Program-made: the position numbers and the translations under genes
The notes under the pieces: model-generated
What the model was told of the DNA's origin: nothing
The model's input: the letters and a program-made list of their open reading frames with translations, nothing else
Database searches by the model: none
Assembly: GCA_019693395.1 (NCBI GenBank)
Contig: JAAMXP010001301.1
Location: forward strand, 1 to 19,801
Direction: 5' to 3'
DNA: 19,801 bases
Source: Ettlia oleoabundans
Taxonomy: Eukaryota > Chlorophyta > Chlorophyceae > Chlamydomonadales
Shown here: positions 1 through 10,062 of the stretch, one piece after another
How the letters are laid out: each line of letters opens with the position of its first letter
Numbering within the stretch: position 1 is the stretch's first letter

Positions 1-74
1 CCCCCACACACACACCACCACACCCACACACGACATACCACCACCACCAGCAGTATATCGACAATGCAACCCAC
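1..74 (-). repeat. CA/CAC-rich simple sequence in an RBBP5 intron
   Basis: Positions 1-60 are runs of CA and CAC/CCA units. They follow the last recognisable RBBP5 exon on the minus strand (as TG/GTG), so they probably form the 5' part of the next intron. The frame read from the previous exon gives a run of tryptophans and valines that does not resemble the family, so it was not called coding. Confidence 0.5.
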
Positions 75-2209
75 CTGGACCCCTGACCCTCCAGTACAGC
101 ATTGACCCGCGCCTCAGCCTCAGCCTCCCACAAGTAAACCTCGTGGCCCGGGGCATCGTAGGCAGAAGCGAAATACTCACCATCTGAAAAAGAGGTGGAA
201 AAACAATATGGGCCAGGCAGACAGGGAGAGTGGGGACACTAGTTGAGTGCAATGCACATGGTCGTGATGATAGCGTCACTGCTACCACAGGAGGGACTGC
301 TACCACAGGTAGGGCATCAGCATGCAGCTAATCAGGGAATTGGCATCACAAGCAAACAGCATGCAACCTGGCCAGTTGGCTGCAAAGTTAGCAAACTAAC
401 GGCAGGACAGACAAGCAAGCTTGCGGCCCTCCTCACTGAAGCATGGCTGGTGTGTGTGGGCGACCAGGAGTGGGAGTGCACTGGGGCTGACCTGGTGAGA
501 AGGCGGCGCACTTCCACTGCTTTCTGCCGCTGGAGGGCATCTGGTAGTCGAGCAGCAGGCTCATCCACTCCTCATCTCTACCGTGGAAGATTGAGTTGCG
601 CGCTCGCGGCAGCCCTGACGCCGGCGCTGCTGCAAGCCAAGCCTCATGCACGTCGTGAGTTTGCCAGTTGCCGGGCGCGTTTGCTGGCGCCTGTGACGGT
701 TCGCTGCCCGCAGGAGCGGCAATGCTGGCTTGCTGTGCATGGGTGGAGCTAACCACCGCTGCGTATGCCAACCGTTGCTGCTGGCGCAAGGGCTGTCGGG
801 CGCCGGGGCGGTGCAGCAGGAAGACGCGGATGTGTGGGTCAGCTGTGGTGACCAGCAGGCGCCGCCCGCTGGGGTTGAGCTGCAGGCCTAGGATGCGTGT
901 GCCGCCATCGCCGACCTGTGGGGAGGCAGTAATGCAGGGGATGAGCAGCTTGAAAATGAGGTGATGGCGGCTCATCTGAGTGAGGTAAGCGGCATCTTGC
1001 TCTGACTTAAGCGGCTATGCACGCACCAAGTCAGCAACAGCCGGCTGCAACGGACACTGTTGGGTGGAAGGATCCACAAATGTCGGTCCCATCCTCTGCC
1101 CCTTGCAACAAAAAGAATACGCATGCGCACAGGTGGTGGGCTGCATTCACCGAATCACGCACCCGGATTACATCCAGCAAAGCAACGTCAGAGCGGCGCA
1201 GCACCAAAATCGCCCCCCGCGTGCCGGCATAAATGATAGCACCATCATGGGATACCACCGCCACCTGGCCGCTAGGCGATGCCGCGTCGCTGCTGCTTCC
1301 ACCGCTGCCCTCTGCACAAACAGGCAATGCAAGAGCAGCTCGGGGCAATGCAAAAAACACCGGGTGCTAGCATTGCATTAGTCACAGTGCACTTGCTTGG
1401 ATGTGGGACAGCAGCAGCAAACTAGCGATGTTGCTTTCTGACATGTCGTGGCGTTCTACTGGCAGCCCTTGAAGTAATAAATAAGAGGTCCTGACAAAGC
1501 AGGCAGCAAGCAGAGTGGCCCGCAGCACCATAGCAGCGCAGTTGCGGCAGCAGCAGCACCAGCGCACCTACGCACACCATCGGCAACTCTTGCTGCCAAC
1601 CATCTGCCAACCGCAGCAGCAATGCGGCCGATGCTGACCGGCTGACAAGCACCTCATCTTCCTGTCCCTCCTGCTGCTGCCGCCCATTGCCACCATTGCC
1701 GTCATGGGCCCAAGCAAGGTGCATGATGGCGCCGGTGCTGGGCGGCAGTAAGTGCTGCCGCAGCTGCCCGCTGGCGACATCCCACGCTACAAGGCTTCCA
1801 TCCCGCCCGCCAGATAGCAACGTGCGTCCGTCACTAGTCCACAGCAAAGCTGTGACGTCGCTGCCGCCGTGCCCACCTTCCAGCACACTGGCTAAGCCGC
1901 GAGTCTGGTAGTCGAAGAGCGCCACGGCGCCGCCGACGCACCCTGCTGCAAGCAGCGTGCCCCAGCGGTTGAAGGCCAGGCAGCAGGCGGGCACGTTTTC
2001 AAGCTGCTCCTCAATCCGCTCTGGCAGCCCCAGCAGATCCTCCACATCTGTAGAAGGAGGGAAAAGATCAGTTAGAAGATGTGGAGAGGAGGCAGCGGGC
2101 AGCAGGCAGCAGGACAGTTGCCTGCTCATGGTGTGCGTTCGCAGGCAGGAGCGGCGGCTGTCAGGCTGTCGCCGCAAGCAATCAACTCACCCATCAGGCT
2201 GGAAGCCAT
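75..2209 (-). CDS. RBBP5: RBBP5/Swd1-like WD40 subunit of COMPASS (3' end outside window)
   Basis: This is the WD40 scaffold subunit of the nuclear COMPASS/Set1 histone H3K4 methyltransferase. Exons on the minus strand are 2191-2209 (ATG at 2209), 1568-2047, 1163-1311, 492-915 and 75-183. Phases close across all four introns and give about 393 residues in the window. Family matches, in order, are FNRWGTLLAAGC, a TRG motif after blade 1, SGGRDGSLVAWDVASG, YAGTRGAILVL, LLVTTADPHIRVF, and DGEYFASAYDAPGHEVYLWE. These align with human RBBP5 from its N-terminus to about residue 270. The rest of the propeller and the acidic C-terminal tail lie beyond the left edge. The end of the last exon is the weakest point: AG|GTGGGT at 75 is preferred, but G|GTCAGG at 88 is possible. 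An insert of about 70 residues (near 249-349) separates two blades. It is head-to-head with NDUFS5. Confidence 0.9.
278..309 (+). repeat. Duplicated 14-mer in an RBBP5 intron
   Basis: ACTGCTACCACAGG occurs at 278-291 and again at 296-309, separated by four bases, within the intron between the fourth and fifth RBBP5 exons. No function is evident. Confidence 0.8.
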
Positions 2210-2615
2210 GATCCGTGCTGTTCTCAAGAAAGTGCGGGGTTCAGCGTGAAAAGCAGACGGAAATAACTGGAGATCGGTTCCTGAAGTCGTGACCAAAGCT
2301 GCCCGTCCCGCTACCTAGGCTTCAGCAGTCCTAACAAACGAGGTGCGATCGGTTGTATATGCAAAGAACGGGTGCAACTCGATAATAGCGCAATTTGGTG
2401 AGAGGTACAGTGGACCTCGTACGGCTCCGCAGCTCTTCCGCACCGGCTGAACCCTGCTCGGGATCGAACTCTGCTGTATGTAAAGTTTGTGTCAAGACCG
2501 GCCCAGGCAGCACCTAGCTCTGTACTGTTTGCGTCGGCTCTGAGTGGAGAACGCTGGGCTTTGAGACGCAGCAAGCGCCCTTGTTATCCCGGACAGCAGC
2601 AGGCCGGGCTGCGGG
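2210..2615. promoter_or_regulatory. Shared divergent 5' region, RBBP5 / NDUFS5
   Basis: The two start codons face away from each other across 406 bp, so both 5' UTRs and both core promoters must lie here unless there are upstream non-coding exons. I see no convincing TATA box or other named element, and no ORF here resembles a protein family. The call rests on gene layout alone. Confidence 0.5.
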
Positions 2616-3230
2616 ATGGCGTCCGGCTTTGGTAGACATGGCGGGCCTGGCCGGTGAGCCCGCTCTCGCCTGCACAATTGAGTGCAGCAACATGTAGGAA
2701 CTTGCGAATCAGTACGAAGGCGTTGCCCATTAGCCAGTTGCTCTCCGCTTGTCTCCACAGATGCTACCCCATTTGGATGGACTTTTCGGAGTGTATGTCG
2801 AAGACTGACGACCCCAAAAAATGTGCCGACTTCAGAGACGACTATCTGGAGTGCCTGCACCACCGCAAGGAGGTGCGGCACTTGGCAGGCGGGCAGGCAG
2901 GCAGCCGCGGGTTGCAAGACGCAGCTGTGGGTGCTTGCTGATTAACAGCAGGCTGCAGGGTGAAGTAACAAAAAGTATGCCAAAATAATTGGCAAAGGCT
3001 GTAGTTTTCGCAAGCAGTTCAATCAATGTCCCTCGCGAAGTTGCATAGCCTTGCCGTCTGCTTGGACGCCTTGGCAATATTGTTGGCCTGCTGTCCCGCT
3101 CACTATTCGTGCATCCATGTGGGTGTTTCCAACCTTGCTGCAGTTCACAAAATTGAATAGGTTCTTCCGGGAAGAAAAGCGGCAGCAAGAGGGCGGGGAG
3201 CCCAAGGGTCATGGGCAAGGTCACGGCTGA
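2616..3230 (+). CDS. NDUFS5: NADH dehydrogenase (complex I) 15-kDa subunit NDUFS5
   Basis: This is an accessory subunit on the intermembrane-space side of mitochondrial complex I. Three exons, 2616-2653, 2761-2872 and 3144-3230 (stop TGA), join in phase to give 78 residues. It is too fragmented to show as a normal ORF. The N-terminus MASGFGRHGGPGRC closely resembles the plant form. The core is a twin CX9C (CHCH) fold with cysteines at 14, 24, 34 and 44: CYPIWMDFSEC, then KKC, then DDYLEC. CLHHRKE and a basic helix (FTKLNRFFREEKRQQ) follow, ending in a Gly/His tail. Length matches the plant proteins (about 80 aa). Family knowledge says such proteins enter mitochondria by the Mia40 disulfide relay without a cleaved presequence, and none is visible. 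The donors are CG|GTGAGC and AG|GTGCGG. Confidence 0.93.
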
Positions 3231-3601
3231 GGCCCCTGCTTGTTGGCACACTAGCACCATAGCAGCCGTGCTTTTCGATTGGTAACCTATCACCCATCCC
3301 CCGCCCCCGTCTGAACTGCTGGACCGCTGCATTTCACATGCCAAACTGGCAAGGTCAACATTCTGACGCTTGCATCGCCCTTGAAGGGCGCTGGTTGGCG
3401 CTTGCATTTCTACTCACGCTTTTTGAGGCACTTGTACTGATACAATATTCAACATGTTAGCACTGGAGGAGCTAGTCTAATCCTACAAGGCATGGTTTAG
3501 CGGTGTGCAGTACGTGGCATCCAGTTGCTAGTGCAGCATTGGCTGTCCTGGTGCTGATGCAGTGATTGTTTTGTGGTTAGGGTTGTAGGGTCAGGTGAGG
3601 A
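3231..3601. other. Convergent 3' region, NDUFS5 / TMEM50-like
   Basis: This stretch of 371 bp lies between the stop codons of two converging genes and must hold both 3' UTRs. I found no TGTAA on either strand, so the cleavage sites cannot be placed. No additional gene or RNA was recognised. A single TTAGGG at 3577-3582 is isolated and is not a telomeric repeat. Confidence 0.6.
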
Positions 3602-5112
3602 TCAAAAGGCATCATACGAGCCACTGCTCTCCCCCTCCGACCGTGACGTGAAAAGCACAAGTGCGCTGCCCAAAATGAAAGCCACCTGAACAGGGCAGGG
3701 GGAAAGCGAACGGGCCCTAACATGGCAGGCTGTGGACTTGATAACAAGGTAATGCTGCAGGGTAAAATATGACAGAGCTTGCAAGCTGGGTGGGCAGGGT
3801 GAAGCAGGCGGGACCCTAGCCAGGGAAGGCAAAGTGTGTTAGTGCAAATGTCAGCATGGTGCAGGGCATGACTTGCAAAATGTATGGCGTATTTTTGAAG
3901 CAGGGCAGACCAACCTGTCAACTCCCCTGCCAGTCTCAGGCAGTGAACCTCATGCTTATCGGCCGCACCCGTGCAGCCCGTCATGCACCCGCAGAATGTG
4001 TCAACTTCCAGAAACGCCCGAAACGAGTAAAAACCGTCGTGCACCCGCCTTGAAGGGTAATCTACCACCGCACCTGCAGTATGGGCGCCACGTCGCCGCC
4101 CTTGTGCAGCATGACCAGCACGCTGCCTGCGATGGCGCCCAGGGAGATGCCGTAGGCCATGAGAAGCCAGAAGCGGGACCTGCAGAAGGTGCCTTCATCA
4201 TAGGAATCGTAGCTCAGCAGTTCATCCCTGCGAGATGGCAAGGAAGCGTATTACAAACGTGTTAAGAGTACTGGTAAAGATAGGTTTTGAATAGAGTGTG
4301 CCTGCAATCAAAGTGGTACGCGAGGGCCCAAGCTCAGCAGCTGTTCTCAGAACCACGGCGGTATGTTGGTACACTACACAAGCAAGGCAGGCTGCTAAGT
4401 GGAAATCGATAGGGGTGCGGCAAGTGGTGCAGGGCAAGCATACCAGGCCACAGCCTGGTCAACAAGCAAGGTCAAGCAAGTCAGGTGCTGCCGTTAAGTT
4501 TGCCACTGCTGTTGCCTCACAGCTCACCGCCGTACGGAGTTAATCATGATAAGCGCAAACGTGGCAATGATGCCTGGCAGGTACTGCAAGGGGTATGGCA
4601 TTAAGCGTAAATTTGCGGAATACAGAATGTGCGCAAAAGTGAAGATGGTTAAGATTTGAATCAGAGATGAAGGCCGGATACAACATTTTGTAACGGTGTG
4701 CGCCCAGCGGGGCACAATCAGGATACAAGAAGTAAGTTTTGGCCTATAGGAGTGCAGGTGCAAGTATGAAATGGCTGCACATCTGCCTAAATTTAGATGC
4801 ACCTGAAAGAAGGGTATGTGGCTGCTGCTCGTGGCAACAGCATCCACCCAGCACCACCACCCGGCGCCAAACAAAGCCCCGGCAGCTGCAGGACCCCAGC
4901 GTTTGCCGTGGTCACGCCACTGCCAAATGCGCAAGCAGGTGGAAACATAAAAATTAAGGTTGGCTGGAGCAGCGCAGCGTACTTCCATACGCAAGCATTG
5001 CCGTTTGAGAGCAGCACATGCAAAATAGCATAAGCAGGGCTGCATGGCTGCACCCCACGCTTACCCAGTCCACCACTGCTGGGGACACAATCATCTCAAG
5101 CGTGCCCGGCAT
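3602..5112 (-). CDS. TMEM50 / UPF0220 (Vps68-like) four-helix membrane protein
   Basis: This is a small polytopic membrane protein of the TMEM50/Vps68 family, which is associated with the endomembrane/endosomal system; its biochemical role is poorly defined. Minus-strand exons are 5065-5112, 4803-4919, 4528-4583, 4074-4227 and 3602-3685, giving 152 aa with all phases closing. The start at 5112 was chosen because an in-frame TAA lies just upstream; a second ATG at 5094 is possible. Family signatures are AGALFGAGWWCWVDAV (helix 1, near residues 27-45), YLPGIIATFALIMINSVRR (helix 2, 56-74), SYDEGTFCRSRFWLLMAYG leading into helix 3, and VAFILGSALVLFTSRSEG (helix 4) at the C-terminus. These match the plant homologues closely. 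It is head-to-head with the CUEDC2-like gene and tail-to-tail with NDUFS5. Confidence 0.9.
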
Positions 5113-5517
5113 GACACGAACAAGTTATGTGAGTGCGGCACCCCAAAGATAAATGGCAGGTTGCTGCACAGCAACGTATGCTGCTGGTAGTAGGGCGGCA
5201 CGGCAGTGGCGGCAGGCGCTTGGAAGGGAGCGTGAGTGAGGAACGGGTTTGCTGCGCTGGCAAATGTGCCAGTTTGTCTTCTTAGTTCTGCTGCGAGGAG
5301 TCAGGGAGGCTTTGGCAGCGTGCAAGAGCAGTAAGTCAACCCGCTTGCGATCTTACAAGTCCGACGGGGGAGTGACTGGTATGGCGACGGTGATCACACT
5401 GATCGGAAGGAACCTAGCAGGGTCTAGAGTGCGTGGCGTGCATGGTCGGCCAGCTCAGCCGAGGTTTGTTTGGAGAAGCACTGATCCCGTTACCATTTGG
5501 TTGATTTAGTCTCGGCC
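5113..5517. promoter_or_regulatory. Shared divergent 5' region, TMEM50-like / CUEDC2-like
   Basis: This interval of 405 bp lies between two start codons that point away from each other, and it presumably holds both promoters and 5' UTRs. No TATA box, CCAAT box or conserved palindrome was recognised. The ORFs that cross it look like no protein family. The call rests on gene layout only. Confidence 0.45.
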
Positions 5518-7205
5518 ATGCAAGATGAGCTACCTACTACAGAGGTACAGAGCCTTCTGCAGGAGCTGTTTTTCTCAAGTGTTGGGGACAGCGTGGACGC
5601 AGAAGTGCGGGCTTATTTGGCGGCGGGGCTGCTGCAGGAGGACGATACCGATTTCGCTGAGCTAAGGTAAGCACGGAACACAACACCGGTGGGAGCTGTC
5701 TGCCGCCCGGCGTCCCGAGGACTTCTGCCACCGACAGCCGCTTGAACTGCAACACATCACCAACAGCCACACGTCGACACTCCAAGACCCATGGTAAAAT
5801 CTATCCATCGGCTATGCGGCTTCATGATATAACACCAGTGATCTATCTCGCATTTCTTGCTGCTGCAGCGACACCGTGGCAGGGTTCTCCCCAGGCTTTG
5901 CTGCCCTTCCATTGGCACAGCAGCGAGACCTGATAGCAGACCTGCTGCAGCGGATTGAGCAAATCAAGGAGCAGTCACGCCTTAAAAACACAACAGCAGC
6001 AGCAACAACAACAACAGCACTAGGAGCGGCAGCAACTTCAGCAGCAGATGGACAGGCAGCGCAGTCCGGCGCCACATTGGCAAGCGTGGCAGCAGAAGCG
6101 CTTGCGCAGCTTGGCAGCTTATCAGTCAACGGCAGCGTCAGCAATGCAGGTAGCAGCGGCCCACCAAGCACTAGCGGCACGCCCACCAGCCAGGCGCAGC
6201 AACAGGCAATAGAGGCCCTGCGTGAGGTTTGTGCGCTAGAGGGCGCAAGTGACGGCTTCCTGTTGCATGTGCTCATGGCGGAGGGGTCCGGCAGCCTAGA
6301 GGTGAGTGAGAGCTGTGCAGCACCACTGTGTTAGTTGATGGATTAAATCAAGACTGTGAACTTTCTTCCCAATGCAATGGAATAGGTGACATTATCTATA
6401 TGAAGGCCGTGCTCTGCTCAATGCTGCTAGCTTGAACAGGGCCGGTTATCAGCAGGGCATATCAATCAGTAGGCCATGCCTAGCTGCATTTCGCCACCTT
6501 CAATTACACATAATATCTGTCTGTCGCTGATGAAGTGCTCTTGCTGAGCTTGCAGGAAGCGGCGGCATGGCTGGTTGAGTGCCCAGACTTAGCAGCAGCA
6601 CAGGCGGCATGGCAGAAGGCACAGCGGCGGCTGCAAGAGGAGCGGCAGCGTGAGGCATTGGAGCGGGAGCAGGCAAAGAAGAGCATTGTGTCGCGTTTCC
6701 AGCTGCAGGCTGTTCCCAACGGCGGCAGCGGCAGTGGCGGCGTCAGCAAGACCAGACCACCACCGCTGAAAGCCTGGGGTGCGGATGCTAGCAGCGCGAA
6801 CAATCGCAAGGCGAGGTATCGAGAGGGAGCTATAGTCACTTCGCGAGGGGAGAAGTATATCATCGAGAAACAGGTGGGTGCAGGCTGAAGAAGGGCTGTT
6901 GGGAGACCTGGGCGCAGGCTGGCAATTTGCTGTTTGCTGTAGAACCACAACAGGATCAGTATCCACAGCATACACAGCATGCCGATTATGGACGGCAGTT
7001 TCAATGTTATGCTGCCTGCTTCACGTGTGTCTCATGGTGTAAGGCGGGCGTCTGAAGAATGCTGCCGTGCTTGCTTGAGATGACGCAATTGGCAGTATAC
7101 CTGTTCACGCTGCTCGTGCAAGCCTGCCTGCAGGGAGAGGACTGGGACGGCGGCAGCAGGGGCAAGGTGTACACCAAAGGCAAACGCGGCAAGGGCTTTC
7201 ACTGA
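5518..7205 (+). CDS. CUEDC2-like CUE-domain protein
   Basis: Exons 5518-5666, 5869-6301, 6556-6873 and 7134-7205 join in phase to give 323 aa. The order of conserved blocks parallels CUEDC2 and its plant relatives. Residues 1-75 hold an acidic N-terminal helical block ending in GFSPGFAALPLAQQRDLIADL, which compares with the AYVPGFAHIP block of CUEDC2. A Thr/Ala/Ser-rich linker follows, then a CUE-like helical segment (AIEALREV to EEAAAWLVE, about 154-204). Next comes a Gln/Arg/Glu-rich helix (QKAQRRLQEERQREALEREQ). The C-terminus has YREGAIVTSRGEKYIIEKQ followed by WDGGSRGKVYTKGKRGKGFH. CUE domains bind ubiquitin, but this one is divergent and ubiquitin binding is inference. The ATG is the first codon that makes sense for the family; an upstream start was not excluded. 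The last exon encodes only 23 residues plus the stop. Confidence 0.75.
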
Positions 7206-7758
7206 CAGTGCTTATGCATGAAGGCCATCAAGTCGCTGTGGGTTGCGGGAGTTGCAAAAGTGAAAGTGGATGAGCCACAACCTCTGCTGGCACCTGAATG
7301 GACGTTCGTGTGAACGGCGCTTTGATGCCACTGCCACTCTTTATTTATACTCACCTACTTACTGGAAACGACCCTTTCAATATCGGGAAGAGCCCACATG
7401 TTGAGTGGTGTGTTGCGGATATGACAACCAGCTGGCGGTGGGCAGCACCGCCACAGTAGGCACAGCAGCACGTGTTTTTCGGCGCTCGTTATGCCTGGAA
7501 GGACCTGGAATGCGTCTGGTGTGGGGTAACGATCCTGCTAGGCATCGAGAGTGCAAATGTAGAGCTGCGGCACCCTTGGACCCAACCAGGCCGGGCCGGT
7601 CCGACATCCGCCAAGAGGTTTGCTAGCACTAGACCACACAGTCTGGTAGGAGTCGCGAAAGTCCAGGGGACCATCGTGCGGCTCCCGTCCGACCGCTCCC
7701 AGTGCCGCCGCTGCGGGCGGCGCTTTGTCGCTTGTGTGCCGTGCGCCTATCCGGGCGG
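7206..7758 (+). other. Intergenic: CUEDC2-like 3' UTR and LIG4 5' region
   Basis: The 553 bp between two genes on the same strand should contain the 3' end of the first and the promoter and 5' UTR of LIG4. There is no TGTAA after the stop at 7205. An open frame at 7472-7792 contains a C-x2-C-x6-C-x2-C cysteine pattern but overlaps LIG4 exon 1 in another frame and has no recognised family, so it is not annotated as a gene. No promoter element was recognised. Confidence 0.55.
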
Positions 7759-10062
7759 ATGGAGGCAGCTGCGGGCACCTCAGGGCGCTTGACGCCTGGA
7801 GAAGTCAGTTTTCACACCATTATCACGTTCATGGAAGCTGTTTCTCGGGTAGGCGTGCATCGGTTGGGGAGTTGGGGACCACAGTGTGGTGGCTTGCACC
7901 CAACTTGGCGCGGGTGCGCAAGTCTGTTGGCGGGAGCCTGTATGTGTCTGCGATGCATGCAGCGCCTGCAAGGCTCACCCCTGCATTATTCACAAAACAT
8001 GCTTTACTCATCCTTCCACAAACCTACATATTGCAGGTCAGGGGCAAGGGCTCAATGAAACGCAAGCTCCAGCTGGTGCGGCGCTTCATGGACGAGATAG
8101 TGGTGCAAGAGAGCGGCACCGCATTCGACATCTGGAGACTCGTGCTGCCCCAGGTGTGTGTGTCCTGCGGAGCGGCGATATGGCAGCACCTATCGCGCAA
8201 AGCCCTTGTGTGTATCAGCTACCGTATTAAGCCGCAATGCAGACCAGCATCGCGTCTCGCCTTGCGCGCTCTATTGAATGCCTTCATCCTCTTGATGGCT
8301 GTTGCCCTTTTCATTTCAAGGCCTTCTTCCTTCCGCCTATGCTCGCTGGGCCCTGCAGCCCCGCATGTGCACACGACTGCCCTGCCCCTGCTGCCTTGCT
8401 CTGCCCCTGCCTCTGTACCTCTGTTGTTCCCTCTCTCAGCTGAACTTGCACCGTGCATCATATGCGGTTCCCCACCTGCACGATTACGGTTACCTTGCTT
8501 CCAAGTCTCGTCCCTGCAGCCTCGGAGCATGCAAAGTTGTTGCCTCAACTCTCTCCTCTGGTGGTCCTTCGCTCCACTGCAGTTGGACTCTCACCGGGGC
8601 CCCTACATGCTGAAGCACCGCAAGCTGGGCCAGTGCCTGCTGATGGCGTTTGGGGTGCCAGAGAGCGCTGCAGCGGGGCAGGCCGTCGTCCACTACCTCA
8701 ACCCCAAGAGCGGCAGCGGAGCTGGGCGCTTTGCAGTGCTGGTGAAGAGGGTGCGTTGGCTGCCGGATACCTCCCTGCCTGGTAGTTTTGGGTTGGCTGT
8801 GCACCCACATGGCTTCTACAACAGATTTGCCCAGCATTAGGCGGCATCAAGTATCTTGCTGCATTGCAGCCACGTGCATTGGGTGCCATGCGCAGCCCCT
8901 CGATTACAGCCCACCTTCTCGCGTGAGAGATATGCAACATTGTTCATGTATGTCACAACTTTAACTTTCATACGTGTTTGCCACCGTTTATGCTTGCAGC
9001 GTCTGTTTGACCAGATGTGCGGCATTCCAGACCCCGAGCCCCAACAGGAGCGCCACCCCAAGCTGCGGGACCTGAAGGTGGCAGACGTCAACCGCAAGCT
9101 AGACGAGCTGGCGGCAGCTGGAGGTGCGCATGATCCCCAGCACCTTAGCTACGCTTCTGATGCCAACTGCAATGACGATGTGGTTATAGTGAACGCCTGA
9201 GCTTACAACTGCTGGACGAACAACCCTTGGAGCGCTGCGATGCACATATCAACTTTGCACAGCCAACTTCGGCGGCGGCTTCCGCTCCCTCAATAGTCTG
9301 AGCAAACAGCACACGTCCATTGCCTGCTCCACACCTTTTTAGCCCGAGTCATTGCCCGCAGGCCTAAACTGAAGTCATCACGCAGCAAAACCATTGTTGA
9401 TCAATTTCTCCGCTCTGGCACACTGCAGGCGGTCGAGAGAAGGGGGCCCTGGCTTTGCGCTGGCTGCTTCAGCGCTGTACTCCCAAGATGGCTTACTACC
9501 TGGTGGGTCACAATATTTTCTTGCTTCCATGCAACCTATGCCACCCTTTCGTCGTTGACCCTCGTTCCAGAATCATGTGGCTTGGTCACAGCCTGCTCAA
9601 TATGCTGCTGCACCAGGTTGCACCAAGGCAGCCACTTTCCTTCCTGCCATTTGCTGATTGCAGGTACAGATTATTCTGAAAGATGTGCCCATCAACCTTG
9701 GGTGTGTGACCATTGGTTGCGTGTGTGGTTGGGGGATGAGTAGGGATACAAGCTCCCAGCCCATGACAAGTCCTGAGCAATCATGTGTGGAGAAGGAACG
9801 TTGCAAGATTGGGAGGCGCTGCCGTTCTTGCCGCATTTTTGACTGCAGATTGCAAAGCGGGTGTTGTGTTGGCAGGACTGCAATCTATTATTTGCGCTTG
9901 GTCCCCATCAGAACCAATCACTATGTTCCTCCCCTTTCGCCCCTCAGCCAAGAATATGTGTTTCGTGAGTGGCACCCCTCGGCCAAGGACTGCTACCACA
10001 GCTGCATGGACGCGCGCCGAGTGTTCAATGACCTGCGGGATCCTGAGGCGGCCGCTGATGTG
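7759..10062 (+). other. LIG4: LIG4 DNA-binding domain (exons 1-7)
   Basis: These exons encode about residues 1-242, the all-helical domain that grips the broken duplex. Recognisable blocks are VSFHTIITFMEAV, a basic segment (KGSMKRKLQLVRRFMDEIV), IWRLVLPQLD before the variable region, KGALALRWLLQRCTPKMAYYL (human counterpart ends in WLIRMI), and IILKDVPINLGQEYVFREWH (human IIKDLKLG...FSVFHNDA). The order and spacing match human and plant LIG4. Exon 6 is only 38 nt. Intron 2 (8154-8582) has a length divisible by three and no in-frame stop. Confidence 0.9.

Noticed and set aside
243..752. 169-codon plus-strand frame
   Set aside because: It lies opposite RBBP5 exon 4 and an intron, and the minus-strand exon is strongly supported by homology.
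2832..3407. 191-codon minus-strand frame over NDUFS5
   Set aside because: It is antisense to NDUFS5 exons 2 and 3 and the intervening intron, with no family resemblance.
3577..3582. TTAGGG resembling a telomere repeat
   Set aside because: A single copy without tandem neighbours, inside a 3' region between two genes.
3900..4073. Open frame continuing past exon 4 of the TMEM50-like gene
   Set aside because: It lies in the last intron; exon 4 joins in phase to 3685, where the conserved fourth helix resumes.
7725..8840. 371-codon plus-strand frame read as one protein
   Set aside because: It is real LIG4 exons 2 and 3 joined by unspliced introns; the true start (7759) lies in a different frame and family alignment demands splicing.
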